Shown one piece after another: positions 24,883 through 33,220 of a DNA stretch of 64,000 bases (its first letter is position 1; every line of letters begins with the position of its first letter). The translations under genes and the position numbers were made by a program. Under the pieces are notes generated by a model. That model searched no databases. It saw nothing but the letters and a program-made list of their open reading frames with translations, and had not been told where the DNA came from. This DNA comes from Bog-756 sp963699055 (GTDB lineage Bacteria > Actinomycetota > Acidimicrobiia > Acidimicrobiales > RAAP-2): contig CAVOTA010000002.1 in NCBI GenBank assembly GCA_963699055.1, forward strand, positions 1,302,001 to 1,366,000, written 5' to 3'.

Positions 24883-26346
24883 ATGGCCCTTTCGTCCACG
24901 CGGTCCAGCTACAAGGTCACCTTCGCCGTCCTCCTGCTCGGGACCATCGCGTACGCACTGCTGCAGTCGCTGGTGTCGCCCGTGCTGCCCACCATCCAGC
25001 ACGACCTGCACACCACGCAGAACACGGTCACCTGGGTCCTGACCGCCTTCCTCCTGTCGGCGTCGATCTTCACCCCCATCCTCGGCCGGGTCGGCGACAT
25101 GGTGGGCAAGGAGCGGATGCTGGTCGTGACGTTGGCCGCGCTGGCGGCCGGCTCGGTCATCGCCGGGCTGGCCCACTCCATCGCCGTCCTCATCCTCGCC
25201 CGCGCCGTCCAGGGCATCGGGGGCGCCGTGCTGCCCCTCTCGTTCGGCATCGTGCGCGACGAGTTCCCCGGGGCCAAGGTGGCGGGCGCCGTCGGGATCG
25301 TCGCCGCCATGGCCGCGGTCGGCGGCGGAGCCGGCATCGTCCTGGCCGGACCGATCGTCGAGCACCTGAACTACCACTGGCTCTTCTGGATCCCGATGGC
25401 CATCGCCGTCATCGCCACGGTGTGTGCGTGGGTGTTCGTGCCCGAGTCACCGGTGCGCACACCGGGCCGGATCAGCTGGTCGGCCGCCGTGCTCCTGTCG
25501 GGCTGGCTCGTGGCGCTCCTCCTCGGCGTGAGCGAGGCGCCGTCGTGGGGCTGGGGCTCCCCCCGCGTCCTCGGGCTCATCGGGCTGGCGGCCGTGCTGC
25601 TCCTCGCCTGGATCGTCGTCGAGGTGCGGGCGAAGGAGCCGCTCATCGACATGCACATGATGCGGCGCCGGGCGGTGTGGACCAACAACCTGGTGGCGTT
25701 CATGTTCGGCATGGGGATGTACGCCGTCATCGGGTTCCTCCCCGAGTTCGTCCAGACCCCGAAGTCCACCGGTTACGGGTTCGGGGCCAGCATCATCCAG
25801 TCCGGCCTCTTCCTCCTGCCCCTCACCGTCACCATGTTCATCGGAGGACTGCTGAGTGGACGGATCGCCGCCACCATCGGGTCGAAGACGGCGGTCATCA
25901 TCGGGTCGATCGCCTCGACCTCCGCCTACCTGCTGCTCGCCTTCGCCCACGACCACGCCTGGCAGATCTACCTGGCGAGCACGCTGCTCGGCATCGGGCT
26001 GGGTCTGGCGTTCTCGGCCATGTCCAACCTGATCGTCCAGGCCGTGCCGATGGCCCAGACCGGCGTGGCCAGCGGGATGAACGCCAACATCCGCACCATC
26101 GGGGGCGCCATCGGGGCGGCGGTCATGTCCAGCATCGTCGCCTCCCAGGTCCTCGCCGACGGCTACCCGGCCGAGGCGGACTACACCCGGGGCTTCTGCT
26201 TCCTCGCCGTCATGACCGTGGTGGCCGTGGTGGCCGCGCTGTTCATCCCGCGGACGCCGGGAGCCGACGCCGACCCCGACCTCAGGCACCACCTCGAGCA
26301 TGCCGAGCTGGCGGTCGTGCCCGGCGGCTCCGTCGCCGAGTTCTGA
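24883..26346 (+). CDS. MFS drug-exporter-type transporter (DHA2-like)
   Basis: A 487-aa polytopic membrane protein with about 14 predicted helices. Motif A is GRVGDMVGKERM between helices 2 and 3, and the antiporter motif C region is GIVAAMAAVGGGAGIVLAGPI. It belongs to the proton-driven DHA2 exporters. It sits about 100 nt downstream of the rhamnosidase on the same strand, so it may export a glycoside product or be an independent efflux pump. The ATG at 24883 is the start that gives a normal short cytoplasmic N-terminus. Three tandem 25-bp hairpin units follow the stop. Confidence 0.92.
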   Translation: MALSSTRSSYKVTFAVLLLGTIAYALLQSLVSPVLPTIQHDLHTTQNTVTWVLTAFLLSASIFTPILGRVGDMVGKERMLVVTLAALAAGSVIAGLAHSIAVLILARAVQGIGGAVLPLSFGIVRDEFPGAKVAGAVGIVAAMAAVGGGAGIVLAGPIVEHLNYHWLFWIPMAIAVIATVCAWVFVPESPVRTPGRISWSAAVLLSGWLVALLLGVSEAPSWGWGSPRVLGLIGLAAVLLLAWIVVEVRAKEPLIDMHMMRRRAVWTNNLVAFMFGMGMYAVIGFLPEFVQTPKSTGYGFGASIIQSGLFLLPLTVTMFIGGLLSGRIAATIGSKTAVIIGSIASTSAYLLLAFAHDHAWQIYLASTLLGIGLGLAFSAMSNLIVQAVPMAQTGVASGMNANIRTIGGAIGAAVMSSIVASQVLADGYPAEADYTRGFCFLAVMTVVAVVAALFIPRTPGADADPDLRHHLEHAELAVVPGGSVAEF

Positions 26347-26355
26347 GCGCTCCGC

Positions 26356-26438
26356 CGAACGGCGCCCGGACCACTCGGGCCGAACGGCGCCCGGACCACT
26401 CGGGCCGAACGGCGCCCGGACCACTCGGGCCGAACGGC
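26356..26438. repeat. 25-bp tandem repeat, 3.3 copies, each a hairpin
   Basis: Units at 26356-26380, 26381-26405 and 26406-26430 are identical, with a partial fourth. Each contains gcccg-gaccact-cgggc, a 5-bp GC stem. They lie between the MFS stop and the promoter of the next gene and might act as a stacked terminator or mRNA 3' stabiliser. Confidence 0.9.
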
Positions 26439-26463
26439 CCTACGGCTCCCGCGGCGGAGGACC

Positions 26464-26469
26464 TACGAT
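26464..26469 (+). promoter_or_regulatory. -10 element TACGAT, leaderless start of a mini-ORF
   Basis: TACGAT ends 6 nt before GTG 26476, the start of a 14-codon frame, rather than before the main gene at 26523. Confidence 0.45.
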
Positions 26470-26475
26470 CGGACC

Positions 26476-26520
26476 GTGCCCCGGCTCCGGCCCGGGGCGA
26501 CGGCAACGAGCACGGAGTGA
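26476..26520 (+). CDS. Possible 14-aa leader peptide
   Basis: GTG at the expected transcription start opens a 14-codon frame (MPRLRPGATATSTE) ending 2 nt before the ATG of the acidic protein. Its end (acggag) also serves as the downstream gene's ribosome-binding site. It could be a coupled leader peptide; chance cannot be excluded at this length. Confidence 0.3.
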   Translation: MPRLRPGATATSTE

Positions 26521-26522
26521 CC

Positions 26523-26861
26523 ATGACCGACGCAGACGGCACCGAAACCTTCGAGCAGGGCGACGACGCCATCGACGAGTCGTCGCGCCTCGACCCCGAC
26601 TTCGAGGAGATCCTCGAGATCGACCCCTCGCTGGACCCCCACTTCCAGGTGGACGAGCGTGAGCTCGAGGAGGCCGGCGCCGAGCTCGACGATCCCGAGC
26701 AGATCGCCGTCCTCGACGGCATGATCGACGATCCCGACGGCCTGGGCGGTCCCTCCCCCCTCGCCCGCAAGCGCGAGGACGACCCGGAGGGATGGGACCT
26801 GGACGCCCCGCTGGCCCGGGAGCCGGTGGACGACACCGGCGAGGGTCTGACCGAGCGGTAG
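26523..26861 (+). CDS. Acidic protein of unknown function
   Basis: A 112-aa, strongly acidic protein (repeated DPDFEEILEIDPSLDPHF, EELEEAGAELDDPEQ). No cysteine, signal peptide or membrane segment. Much of it should be disordered or helical with short conserved-looking motifs. No known domain recognised. The ATG follows a cggag Shine-Dalgarno that lies within the preceding 14-codon frame. Its neighbour downstream is the GT2/PIG-L pair. Confidence 0.65.
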   Translation: MTDADGTETFEQGDDAIDESSRLDPDFEEILEIDPSLDPHFQVDERELEEAGAELDDPEQIAVLDGMIDDPDGLGGPSPLARKREDDPEGWDLDAPLAREPVDDTGEGLTER

Positions 26862-26894
26862 CCGCACGGCGCCACCGGCGCCGGTCGCGGCCGC

Positions 26895-26900
26895 TACCAT
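26895..26900 (+). promoter_or_regulatory. -10 element TACCAT with an ~80-nt leader
   Basis: TACCAT lies 86 nt before GTG 26987 of the glycosyltransferase, which instead has a gagggg ribosome-binding site, so this transcript probably has a leader. Confidence 0.35.
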
Positions 26901-26986
26901 CCGCCTGTCGGAACGTCCGTCCGACGCCGCGGTCGGGAGCGATCCCCGCGCCGTGGCCGGGACGGACCGGAGGGGAACGGGGACGT

Positions 26987-27919
26987 GTGACGGAACTGCT
27001 GAGCGTGGTGATCCCCACCCACGACCGTCCCGACCGCGTGGGCGATGCCGTCCGTTCCGTCCTCGACCAGGACTATCCGGCGGTGGAGGTCGTCGTGGTG
27101 GACGACGGTTCGGGCCCGGACACCGCCGACGCCCTCGACCGCATCACCGACGCCGAACCACGTGTGGTCGTGGTGCGCCACGACGAACCCCGGGGGTCCT
27201 CGGCCGCCCGCAACGCGGGGATGGACGCATCCCGGGGCGAGCTGGTCGGGTTCTGCGACGACGACGACACCTGGCTGCCGGGCGCCGCCGGAGCCGTCGT
27301 CGGCTCGCTCGCCGCCGGGGTCGGCATGGCCTACGGCTTCCACCAGGTCCACGTCGAGGCCACCGGGCGCAACGTGACCTTCCGCCCACCCCGGTGCACC
27401 GGGCCCGAGCTGATGCGATGGATCAACGCCCCCGCCATCCTGTTCGGCGTGGCCCGACGCTCGGTGGTCGGGGCGGAGCTGCACTTCGACCCCGAGCTCG
27501 TCACGTCCGAGGACTGGGACCTGTGGCTGCGCTGCGCCGAGCTCGCACCCCTCGCCCTCGTCCCGACCCCCGTCTACCGCTACGTCCAGCACACCGGCAC
27601 CCGGGTCTCGACGTCGTCCACGGCCCGGCCCGACATCAACCGGAGGTTCCTGGCCAAGCACCGGTCGTCGATGACGCCGGCCTGCATCGCCCACCACGAA
27701 CTGACCCTCGCCGTGGCCACCAAGGACCGCGGCGCCGCCACCAAGGAGCTCGCCCAGGTCGTCCACCACCCGTCCGTCGCCGGCGCGGCCGCACTGGTGG
27801 GGACCGAGCTGGTCGCCGCCCGGGTCGGACCGCGCCTGGACGATCCGGGGCTCCGGTTGCGCCTGGCCGCCCGGCTACTCCGTCCCGTCACCCGTCCCCG
27901 CGCCGGCCGGGCCCGGTAG
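26987..27919 (+). CDS. Family 2 glycosyltransferase
   Basis: A 310-aa GT-A fold enzyme. It opens with LLSVVIPTHDRPDRVGDAVRSVLDQDYPAVEVVVVDDGSGPDT, which is the nucleotide-binding start of GT2. The DxD-type metal site is FCDDDDTWLP, and the acceptor-side EDWDLWLRCA motif follows at about 172-181. The C-terminal 100 residues are helical and basic, without membrane segments. It transfers a sugar from a nucleotide donor to an unknown acceptor. The next gene, 7 nt downstream, is a PIG-L deacetylase, so an N-acetylated sugar product that is then deacetylated is a reasonable inference. Confidence 0.9.
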   Translation: MTELLSVVIPTHDRPDRVGDAVRSVLDQDYPAVEVVVVDDGSGPDTADALDRITDAEPRVVVVRHDEPRGSSAARNAGMDASRGELVGFCDDDDTWLPGAAGAVVGSLAAGVGMAYGFHQVHVEATGRNVTFRPPRCTGPELMRWINAPAILFGVARRSVVGAELHFDPELVTSEDWDLWLRCAELAPLALVPTPVYRYVQHTGTRVSTSSTARPDINRRFLAKHRSSMTPACIAHHELTLAVATKDRGAATKELAQVVHHPSVAGAAALVGTELVAARVGPRLDDPGLRLRLAARLLRPVTRPRAGRAR

Positions 27920-27926
27920 GGACGCC

Positions 27927-28709
27927 GTGCGACGTCCTCCCATCGGTGCGCTGTGGATCCGGGCCCAGACGACGCTCGCCCGCGACGTCACGACCCGGCT
28001 GTCGGCCGGCAGCGCCCTGGTCCTCTCCCCGCACCCCGACGACGAGACCATCGCCTGCGGACTGCTCCTGGCCACCAAGGCGGCCCGGGACGTCCCGGTG
28101 GCGGTGGCGGTGGCCACGGACGGCGGTGGCGGGTGGTACTCGACCGCACCGGAGCCACCCGCCGACGAGGTCGTACGGATCCGCCACGACGAGTGGCACC
28201 GCGGGCTCGACGCACTCGGCGTGCCCCCCGGGCGTCGCCACGAGCTCGGACTGCCCGACGGCGACCTCGACGACCACGACGAGGAGGCCGTCCGCTCGAT
28301 CCTCGAGCTCCTCGAGGAGTACCGGCCCGACCAGGTCTTCGTCACCGCGCCCGACGACCTGCACGCCGACCACCGGTCGCTGTGCGGTGCGGCCGTGCGG
28401 GCGGTGGCATCGACCGGCGACCGTGCCCCCGAGCTGTTCGCCTACCGCGTCTACCCCGCCACCGGGCTGTGGCCCGCGGGCCACCCGGACGACGCCACCG
28501 CAGCGGCCACGGCCCTCCAGCTGGCCCGGTCGGTGCCCACCCTGGTCCGGGACCGGGCGCTGCTCCTCCGGGCCCCGGCGGCCGCCGCGTCCAAGCGTCG
28601 GGCCATCGCCGCCCACGCCAGCCAGCGCCGCCTGCTCGACGGCGAGCTCCGCTACGTGTGGGGGACCGACGTCGAGCTGTTCCGCCCGCTGGACCCGTCG
28701 GCCGGCTGA
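27927..28709 (+). CDS. PIG-L family deacetylase (LmbE-like)
   Basis: A 260-aa zinc hydrolase. The metal and catalytic motif is LVLSPHPDDETIACG (about 31-45), the second region is LGLPDGDL, and the third is APDDLHADHRSL with the zinc histidine. PIG-L/LmbE enzymes remove the acetyl group from N-acetylglucosamine conjugates, for example in mycothiol or GPI biosynthesis. The GTG start is 7 nt after the glycosyltransferase stop, giving a tight two-gene unit. MshB itself cannot be claimed from this context. Confidence 0.9.
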   Translation: MRRPPIGALWIRAQTTLARDVTTRLSAGSALVLSPHPDDETIACGLLLATKAARDVPVAVAVATDGGGGWYSTAPEPPADEVVRIRHDEWHRGLDALGVPPGRRHELGLPDGDLDDHDEEAVRSILELLEEYRPDQVFVTAPDDLHADHRSLCGAAVRAVASTGDRAPELFAYRVYPATGLWPAGHPDDATAAATALQLARSVPTLVRDRALLLRAPAAAASKRRAIAAHASQRRLLDGELRYVWGTDVELFRPLDPSAG

Positions 28710-28736
28710 CGGGTCCCGGTTCGGTCCCGATCGGGG

Positions 28737-29930
28737 TCAGCCCCCTGCCGGACCCGCCTCGACGCAGGTGGTCCCCGTGTAGATGGAGGGCATGCACCGG
28801 TTGCAGTGGATGCACCGGCCCGCCTCACGGCCGCCCCGCTCCCACCGCGCCACCAGGTCGGGCTCACGCAGCAGGGCCCGGGCCATGGCCACGAAGGAGA
28901 ACCCCTCGGCCAGGGCCGACTCCACGGTCTCGAGGCGGTTGACGCCACCGAGCAGGATGACCGGCAGATCGAGCGCCTCCAGGAATCGCCGGGCCTCGGG
29001 ACGGAAGTACGCCTCCTCGAACGGGTACTCCTTCATGAAGCGCGCGCCCACCACCCGGAACCCGAGCCGCAGGGGCTGCGGCAGGGTGGCGGCGAACTCG
29101 GTCCGCGGTGCGTCCCCCCGGAAGAGGTACATCGGGTTGGAGAGCGAGCTCCCACCGGTCAGCTCCAGGGCGTCGAGGTGGCCGTCGTCGTCGAGCATGC
29201 GGGCCACCTCGACGCTCTCGGGCAGGTCGAACCCGCCGGGGACGCCGTCGGCCATGTTGAGCTTGGCCGTGACCGCCACGCCGGCACCGGCGCCGTCACG
29301 CACCGCCTCGACCACCTGGCGGGCGAAGCGGGCCCGCCCCGCCACGGTCCCGCCCCACGCGTCGGTGCGCCGGTTCAGCTTGGGACTCAGGAACGAGCTG
29401 AGCAGGTAGTTGTGGCCCAGGTGGATCTCGATGCAGTCGAACCCCGCCTCGACGGCGGTACGGGCGCCCCGCCGGTAGTCCTCGGTGACCCGCTCGATGT
29501 CGGCGGGCGTGCACGCACGGGTGAGCGAACCCGAGGCGCCGAAGCGCCGCGACGGCGACAGCGCCGGGGCACCGTTCGACTTCGAATTGGCGACCGGCCC
29601 GGCGTGTCCGATCTGGGCCGACGCCAGGGCGCCGGCGCCGTGCACGGTGTCGGTGAGGCGCCGCAGGCCCGGACCCGACTCCTCGCCGAGCAGGACGCAG
29701 TGCCGGTCGGTGCGCCCCTCGGGCGACACGGCCAGGTAGGCGACGGTCGTCATGGCGGCACCGCCGAGCGCCACCCGCTCGTGGAAGGCGACGAGCTCGT
29801 CGGTCACGACGCCCCGGGGCGACGCGCCCTCGAAGGTGGCCGACTTGATGATCCGGTTCTTCAGCGTCAGCGGCCCGAGTGGCGCCGGGCCGAAGACGGG
29901 GGGGCCGGCCGTCGGCCCGGCGGTGGTCAC
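28737..29930 (-). CDS. Old-yellow-enzyme family NADH:flavin oxidoreductase
   Basis: A 397-aa (beta/alpha)8 flavoprotein. FMN-site residues include LKNRIIKSATFEG at the start and ALELTGGSS, VILLGGVNRLET and FVAMARALLREPDL late in the barrel. The active-site histidine pair is in CIEIHLGHNYLLSSFLSPKLNRRTDAWGG. The C-terminus has the CIHCNRCMPSIYTGTTC cysteine cluster, which in longer relatives (2,4-dienoyl-CoA reductase) binds a 4Fe-4S cluster. Here the protein ends soon after, with no C-terminal FAD/NAD domains. It starts 4 nt after the stop of cysQ on the same strand, so the two are coupled. Confidence 0.9.
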   Translation of the reverse strand: MTTAGPTAGPPVFGPAPLGPLTLKNRIIKSATFEGASPRGVVTDELVAFHERVALGGAAMTTVAYLAVSPEGRTDRHCVLLGEESGPGLRRLTDTVHGAGALASAQIGHAGPVANSKSNGAPALSPSRRFGASGSLTRACTPADIERVTEDYRRGARTAVEAGFDCIEIHLGHNYLLSSFLSPKLNRRTDAWGGTVAGRARFARQVVEAVRDGAGAGVAVTAKLNMADGVPGGFDLPESVEVARMLDDDGHLDALELTGGSSLSNPMYLFRGDAPRTEFAATLPQPLRLGFRVVGARFMKEYPFEEAYFRPEARRFLEALDLPVILLGGVNRLETVESALAEGFSFVAMARALLREPDLVARWERGGREAGRCIHCNRCMPSIYTGTTCVEAGPAGG

Positions 29931-29934
29931 CGAC

Positions 29935-30720
29935 TCACCCGTCGCCCACCAGCCCCGAGTCGCGCACGGCGCCGAGTACGGCGTCGGCCAGCAGGGGGTG
30001 GCACACGATCAGGTCGGGCAGCCACGGGTCCGGTCGGGCGTAACGGAGCGGCGAGCCGTCGATGCGGCTGGCATGGAGCCCGGCGGCGAGGGCCACGGCC
30101 ACCGGTGCGCACGAGTCCCACTCGTACTGACCCCCGGCGTGGACGTAGACCTCGGCCTCACCGCGCACCACCGCGGAGATCTTGGCGCCCGCCGAGCCCA
30201 TGGGAACCGTCTCGGCGCCCAGGCGTTCGGCCACGAAGGGGACGAACTCGGGCGGGCGGGTACGGCTCACCACCAGCCGCGGCCGGGACGGCATCGTCGG
30301 CAGGGGTGGCGGGCTCCCCGTACCGAGCACCAGATCGAGCCCGGGCAGGGCGACGGCGCCGACCACCGGCGAACCGTGCACGGCCAGGGCGACGTGCACC
30401 GCCCAGTCGGTGCGCCGTTCGGAGTACTCGCGGGTCCCGTCCAGCGGGTCGATGATCCACACCCGACCGACGTCGGTGACCAGTGCCTCGGCCTGGTCGG
30501 CCTCCTCGGAGCGGACCCGGTCGTGAGGGAACCGCTCGGCCAGGAGGGCGACCAGCAGTTCGTGCGAGCGGCGGTCGCCCTCGGCGCCGAGCTCCTTGCC
30601 CTCGAGCCCGCCCGCCTGGAGCTCGGCGAGGACCTCGCCGGCCCGGCGGGCCAGGTCCGCGGCGGCCTCGTGGTCGCTCCTGCTGTAGCCGCTCGACACC
30701 CCGTCGTTCCCTTCGGTCAC
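29935..30720 (-). CDS. cysQ: 3'(2'),5'-bisphosphate nucleotidase CysQ
   Basis: A 261-aa member of the inositol-monophosphatase superfamily closest to actinobacterial CysQ, which hydrolyses PAP (and often inositol phosphates) during sulfate assimilation. The metal motif is VWIIDPLDGTREYSERRTDWAVH, the upstream acidic pair is VRSEEAD, and the C-terminal motif is YVHAGGQYEWDSCAPVAVALAAGLHASRIDGSPLRYARPDPWLPDLIVC. The GTG at 30720 gives a normal-length protein; the open frame continues upstream through the promoter region of the divergent thioesterase and is not expected to be translated. Confidence 0.87.
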   Translation of the reverse strand: MTEGNDGVSSGYSRSDHEAAADLARRAGEVLAELQAGGLEGKELGAEGDRRSHELLVALLAERFPHDRVRSEEADQAEALVTDVGRVWIIDPLDGTREYSERRTDWAVHVALAVHGSPVVGAVALPGLDLVLGTGSPPPLPTMPSRPRLVVSRTRPPEFVPFVAERLGAETVPMGSAGAKISAVVRGEAEVYVHAGGQYEWDSCAPVAVALAAGLHASRIDGSPLRYARPDPWLPDLIVCHPLLADAVLGAVRDSGLVGDG

Positions 30721-30842
30721 CGTTCCCCCGTCACCGTTCGTCGTGCCGGCGGGATCCGGCACGCCCGACAGTCTGCACGACGGCGGGCACCTCGGGGAAC
30801 CCCACCGCACCGGCGGTGCGATCGCCCCCCCGGGCCGGTGGC

Positions 30843-30848
30843 TACCAT
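30843..30848 (+). promoter_or_regulatory. -10 element TACCAT, leaderless start
   Basis: TACCAT ends 8 nt before ATG 30857 of the thioesterase. Confidence 0.55.
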
Positions 30849-30856
30849 CGGCGTCC

Positions 30857-31270
30857 ATGCCGCCGGCCATGGACGTCCCCGCGCTCCAGGAATTCCTGGA
30901 CGCCGCCTTCCCGGCCGACCTGCCCTACACGGTGGAGGACGTCTCGGACACCGGTGTCCGGCTCCGGCTCGCCGTCGACGAGTCGAACGTGCGGCCGGGC
31001 GGCACCGTGTCGGGTCCGTCGCTCATGGCCCTGGCCGACTGCGCCGCCTGGCTGGCCGTGGTGGGCCAGATCGGCCCGGTCGCCCTGTCGGTCACCACCA
31101 GCCTGCACATCGACTTCCTGCGCAAGCCGGCCCTGGTCGACGTGCTCGCGGTGGGCACCCTGCTGAAGCTCGGGTCGCGGCTGGGCGTGGTGGACGTGGC
31201 CCTGCACTCGGTGGCGGACGACGCCCTGGTGGCCAAGGCCCAGGTCACCTACTCGATCCCGCCCCGCTGA
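30857..31270 (+). CDS. PaaI-family acyl-CoA thioesterase
   Basis: A 137-aa hot-dog fold protein. The conserved core is NVRPGGTVSGPSLMALADCAAWLAV, where the Asp at LADCAA is the catalytic acid, and the strand TTSLHIDFLRKPALVDVLAVG is typical of PaaI enzymes. It hydrolyses acyl- or aryl-CoA thioesters. It is divergent from cysQ and upstream of the D-aminoacylase gene, about 95 nt away. Start by the TACCAT hexamer; a second ATG three codons in is equally possible biochemically. Confidence 0.88.
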   Translation: MPPAMDVPALQEFLDAAFPADLPYTVEDVSDTGVRLRLAVDESNVRPGGTVSGPSLMALADCAAWLAVVGQIGPVALSVTTSLHIDFLRKPALVDVLAVGTLLKLGSRLGVVDVALHSVADDALVAKAQVTYSIPPR

Positions 31271-31366
31271 GCCGTCCCACAGGCGCCGGCGCCATTGCGC
31301 CCCGGGGGTCGCCGTGCCAGCATCGACCCGGACGTCCCGCGGGGACGCCGAAGGGGGAGACGCAGA

Positions 31367-33091
31367 ATGCACGACCTCGTGATCCAGGGAGGCACCGTCG
31401 TCGACGGCACCGGGGCGCCCGGCCGGACCGCGGACATCACCGTGAGCCGGGGCGTGATCACCGGTGTGGGGGACCACCGGGGTGAGGCGGCGGCCCGCAC
31501 CGTGGACGCCGACGGACTGCTGGTGACCCCGGGTTGGGTGGACATCCACACCCACTACGACGGGCAGGCCACCTGGGACGAGGTGCTCGCCCCCAGCAGC
31601 TGGCACGGCGTCACCTCGCTGGTGACGGGCAACTGCGGCGTCGGCTTCGCCCCGGCCCGTCCCGACCGCCACGACTGGCTGATCGGCCTGATGGAGGGCG
31701 TCGAGGACATCCCGGGGACGGCGCTGTCCGAGGGCATGACGTGGGACTGGGAGACCTTCCCCCAGTACCTGGACGCCCTCGACCGCCGCCGGTGGACCGT
31801 CGACGTCGGTACCCAGATCGCCCACGGTGCGGTCCGCTCCTACGTGATGGGCGAGCGGGGGGCCCGCAACGAGGCGGCGACCCCCGAGGACATCGCCGCC
31901 ATGAAGCAGCTGGTCAAGGAGGCGATCGCCGCCGGTGCGCTCGGCTTCTCGACGTCGCGCACGATCGCCCACCGCGCCATCGACGGCGAACCGGTACCCG
32001 GGACCTACGCCGCCGAGGACGAGCTCTTCGGCATCGGGGCGGCACTCGGCGAGCTGGGCACGGGCGTCTTCGAACTGGCGCCGGCCGGCACCGCCGGCGA
32101 GGACGTCATCGCCCCCCGGACCGAGGTCGACTGGATGCGGCGGCTGTCGGCCGCCATCGGCCGTCCCGTGACCTTCGCCCTGGTCCAGGTGGACGACGCC
32201 CCCGATCTGTGGCGGGACCTGATGGACGAGTCGCTCCGGGCCGTCGACGAGGGCGCCGACCTGTGGCCCCAGGTGGCCGGCCGCGGGTTCGGCCTCCTGT
32301 CGGGGCACTTCACCACCTACTGCCTGCTCGACCAGATCCCGGCCTACCAGCAGCTGAAGGCCAAGGGGCTCGGACACGACGAGCTCGTCGCCGCCCTGCG
32401 CACCGCCGAGGTGCGCGACGCCATCGAGTCGTGGGTGCCGGATCCGGAGGCCGCGGCCGCCATGGACAAGGCCTTCCCGACGACGTACGTCCTGGGGGAC
32501 CCGCCCGACTACGAGCCGGGACCCGAGCGCTCGCTGGCCGGCATGGCCGCGTCGACCGGCAGGACCGCCCTGTCGATCGCCTACGACGCCATGCTGGCGG
32601 ACGACGGCCGGGGTCTCCTGTACGTCCCCATCCTCAACTACTCCGACGGCGACCTGCACGCCACCCGTGAGATGCTCCTCCACCCCCGGGCCGCGTCCGG
32701 GCTGGGCGACGGCGGCGCCCACTGCGGGATCATCTGCGACGCCTCCCAGCCCACGTTCATGCTGACCCACTGGACCCGCGACCGCACCCGCGGCGAGCGC
32801 CTGCCTCTCGAGTGGGTAGTGAAGATGCAGACCCAGGACACCGCCCGGCTCTACGGGCTCACCGACCGGGGGACCGTCGCCGTCGGCGCCCTCGCCGACC
32901 TCAACCTGATCGACTACGACAACCTCCACCTGACCAACCCGCGGGTCGTCGACGACCTGCCCGCCGGGGGCACGCGCCTCCTGCAGGGCGCGGTGGGCTA
33001 CGTCGAGACGATCAAGTCCGGGGTGACCACCTTCGCCGACGGCACCGACACCGGTGCCCGGCCGGGGACCCTGGTCCGCGGCGCCCGCTGA
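31367..33091 (+). CDS. N-acyl-D-amino-acid deacylase-like amidohydrolase
   Basis: A 574-aa member of the D-aminoacylase branch of the amidohydrolase superfamily. The metal ligands HTHYDGQ (H61, H63) are followed by the cysteine ligand in TGNCGVGF (C90), both typical of D-aminoacylase. The late DGGAHCGIICDASQPTFMLTHW block corresponds to the catalytic Asp region. The small N- and C-terminal beta domain is seen as MHDLVIQGGTVVDGTG and GTVAVGALADLNLIDYDNL. The substrate could be N-acyl-D-amino acids or a related amide. A ggggagac ribosome-binding site precedes the ATG. Confidence 0.88.
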   Translation: MHDLVIQGGTVVDGTGAPGRTADITVSRGVITGVGDHRGEAAARTVDADGLLVTPGWVDIHTHYDGQATWDEVLAPSSWHGVTSLVTGNCGVGFAPARPDRHDWLIGLMEGVEDIPGTALSEGMTWDWETFPQYLDALDRRRWTVDVGTQIAHGAVRSYVMGERGARNEAATPEDIAAMKQLVKEAIAAGALGFSTSRTIAHRAIDGEPVPGTYAAEDELFGIGAALGELGTGVFELAPAGTAGEDVIAPRTEVDWMRRLSAAIGRPVTFALVQVDDAPDLWRDLMDESLRAVDEGADLWPQVAGRGFGLLSGHFTTYCLLDQIPAYQQLKAKGLGHDELVAALRTAEVRDAIESWVPDPEAAAAMDKAFPTTYVLGDPPDYEPGPERSLAGMAASTGRTALSIAYDAMLADDGRGLLYVPILNYSDGDLHATREMLLHPRAASGLGDGGAHCGIICDASQPTFMLTHWTRDRTRGERLPLEWVVKMQTQDTARLYGLTDRGTVAVGALADLNLIDYDNLHLTNPRVVDDLPAGGTRLLQGAVGYVETIKSGVTTFADGTDTGARPGTLVRGAR

Positions 33092-33093
33092 CG

Positions 33094-33160
33094 GCCCCTC
33101 CCCTCCCCTCCCCTCCCCGCTCCGCTCTGCACCGCTCTGCTCCGCTCTGCACCGCTCCGG
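33094..33160. repeat. C-tract array and short tandem repeat between convergent genes
   Basis: Five runs of four C separated by single T occupy about 33096-33119; the minus strand and the transcript of the leftward gene pair would carry five G4 runs with 1-nt loops, an ideal quadruplex. It is followed by two degenerate copies of gctccgctctgcacc (33120-33158). Confidence 0.8.
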
Positions 33161-33220
33161 CCCGGTCGCCGCTGACGGGACCGGTACGGGCCCGTGCGAG
33201 GTGGCTCGGTCGGTACCGGT

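Noticed and set aside
26356..26438. CRISPR array
   Set aside because: Repeats are head-to-tail with no spacers. The same applies to 36900-37027 and 51717-51806.
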